Shown here: positions 51,902 through 51,971 of the stretch, piece by piece
Position numbering within the stretch: position 1 is the first letter of the stretch
Layout: every line of letters starts with the position of its first letter
Source: a virus
Direction: 5' to 3' (one strand)
DNA length: 51,971 nucleotides
Virus record (IMG/VR): IMGVR_UViG_3300023274_000005
Location: 1 to 51,971 of that record
Program-made: the position numbers and the translations under genes
Notes under the pieces: model-generated
Databases searched by the model: none
Seen by the model: only the letters and a program-made list of their open reading frames with translations
Told to the model about the DNA's origin: nothing

Positions 51902-51971
51902 TTTATAAATATTTTTTAATGGGGTTTTTTAGAGGGTGGGGGACCGGTACGTTGGAAGAAAAGAAGTGGGG
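51902..51971. repeat. Right copy of the terminal direct repeat
   Basis: Positions 51936-51958 are identical to 43-65, and the flanks align with 9-42 and 66-80 in the same order. Differences are mainly T or A runs, suggesting read-end errors rather than true divergence. The long T-run just before (51885-51904) also looks artefactual. Confidence 0.75.

Noticed and set aside
1-51971. Integrase, excision and attachment site
   Set aside because: No tyrosine or serine recombinase motif was found in any credible gene, and no tRNA-overlapping direct repeat is visible.

Overview
The window looks like one complete genome of a tailed, long non-contractile-tailed (siphovirus) actinobacteriophage, with the host most likely Streptomyces. 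The left 22 kb is a rightward head, tail and lysis module. The rest is an almost uninterrupted leftward array of DNA-metabolism and small genes. The two ends carry the same sequence (about 1-80 and 51902-51971), so the contig is terminally redundant or an over-assembled circle. A Streptomyces-type host is inferred from two proteins whose families are typical of those bacteria: a BldC-like MerR-type DNA-binding protein (44923-45135) and a DUF397 protein (34337-34570). I see no integrase, partition system or recognisable immunity repressor, so a virulent life style is the simplest reading.

Rightward arm (1-22.25 kb): small terminase candidate, small membrane proteins, large terminase, portal, a head-fibre-like protein, Mu-I-like protease/scaffold, decoration protein, major capsid protein, head-tail connector and completion proteins, tail tube, a tail-assembly chaperone pair joined by a -1 frameshift at a GGGAAAC heptamer (12222-12228), tape measure, distal tail protein, glycine-rich tail tip protein, an M15-like peptidase (probable endolysin), more minor tail proteins, a holin-like membrane protein and a secreted neprosin-like protein. 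A 15-bp-stem terminator at 22258-22310 closes this arm and faces the leftward arm.

Leftward arm, replication and modification block (22.3-39.5 kb): LuxR-type HTH, RuvC-like resolvase, an HNH-like protein, a uracil-DNA-glycosylase/DNA polymerase A fusion, a DpdA-like transglycosylase, two small proteins near the MazG pyrophosphatase type, and folE, queE, queD and queC. Together these make the full GTP-to-preQ0 route plus the enzyme that inserts the base into DNA, so the phage DNA is predicted to carry a 7-deazaguanine (most simply dPreQ0). Then come a primase-helicase, an ssDNA-binding protein, a Sak4-like ATPase, DUF397, a Cas4/RecB-like nuclease and an SNF2 helicase.

Leftward arm, accessory block (39.5-51.9 kb): about 40 small genes, several winged-helix or HTH proteins, many tiny membrane peptides (22-64 residues), two aberrant tRNA-like elements, an AT-rich 500-bp gap (50.19-50.70 kb) and a low-GC right end.

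Regulation: the clearest unexplained signal is a dispersed motif family, GTGTGGAG followed 23-26 bp later by TTTAAC or TTAAAC, found upstream of gene starts or as about 70-bp inverted pairs, once inside a coding region. A second signal is two clusters of TTAGAC/GTCTAA repeats (23.45-23.55 kb and 41.03-41.15 kb). Several sigma70-like promoters with 17-19 bp spacers are visible on both strands.
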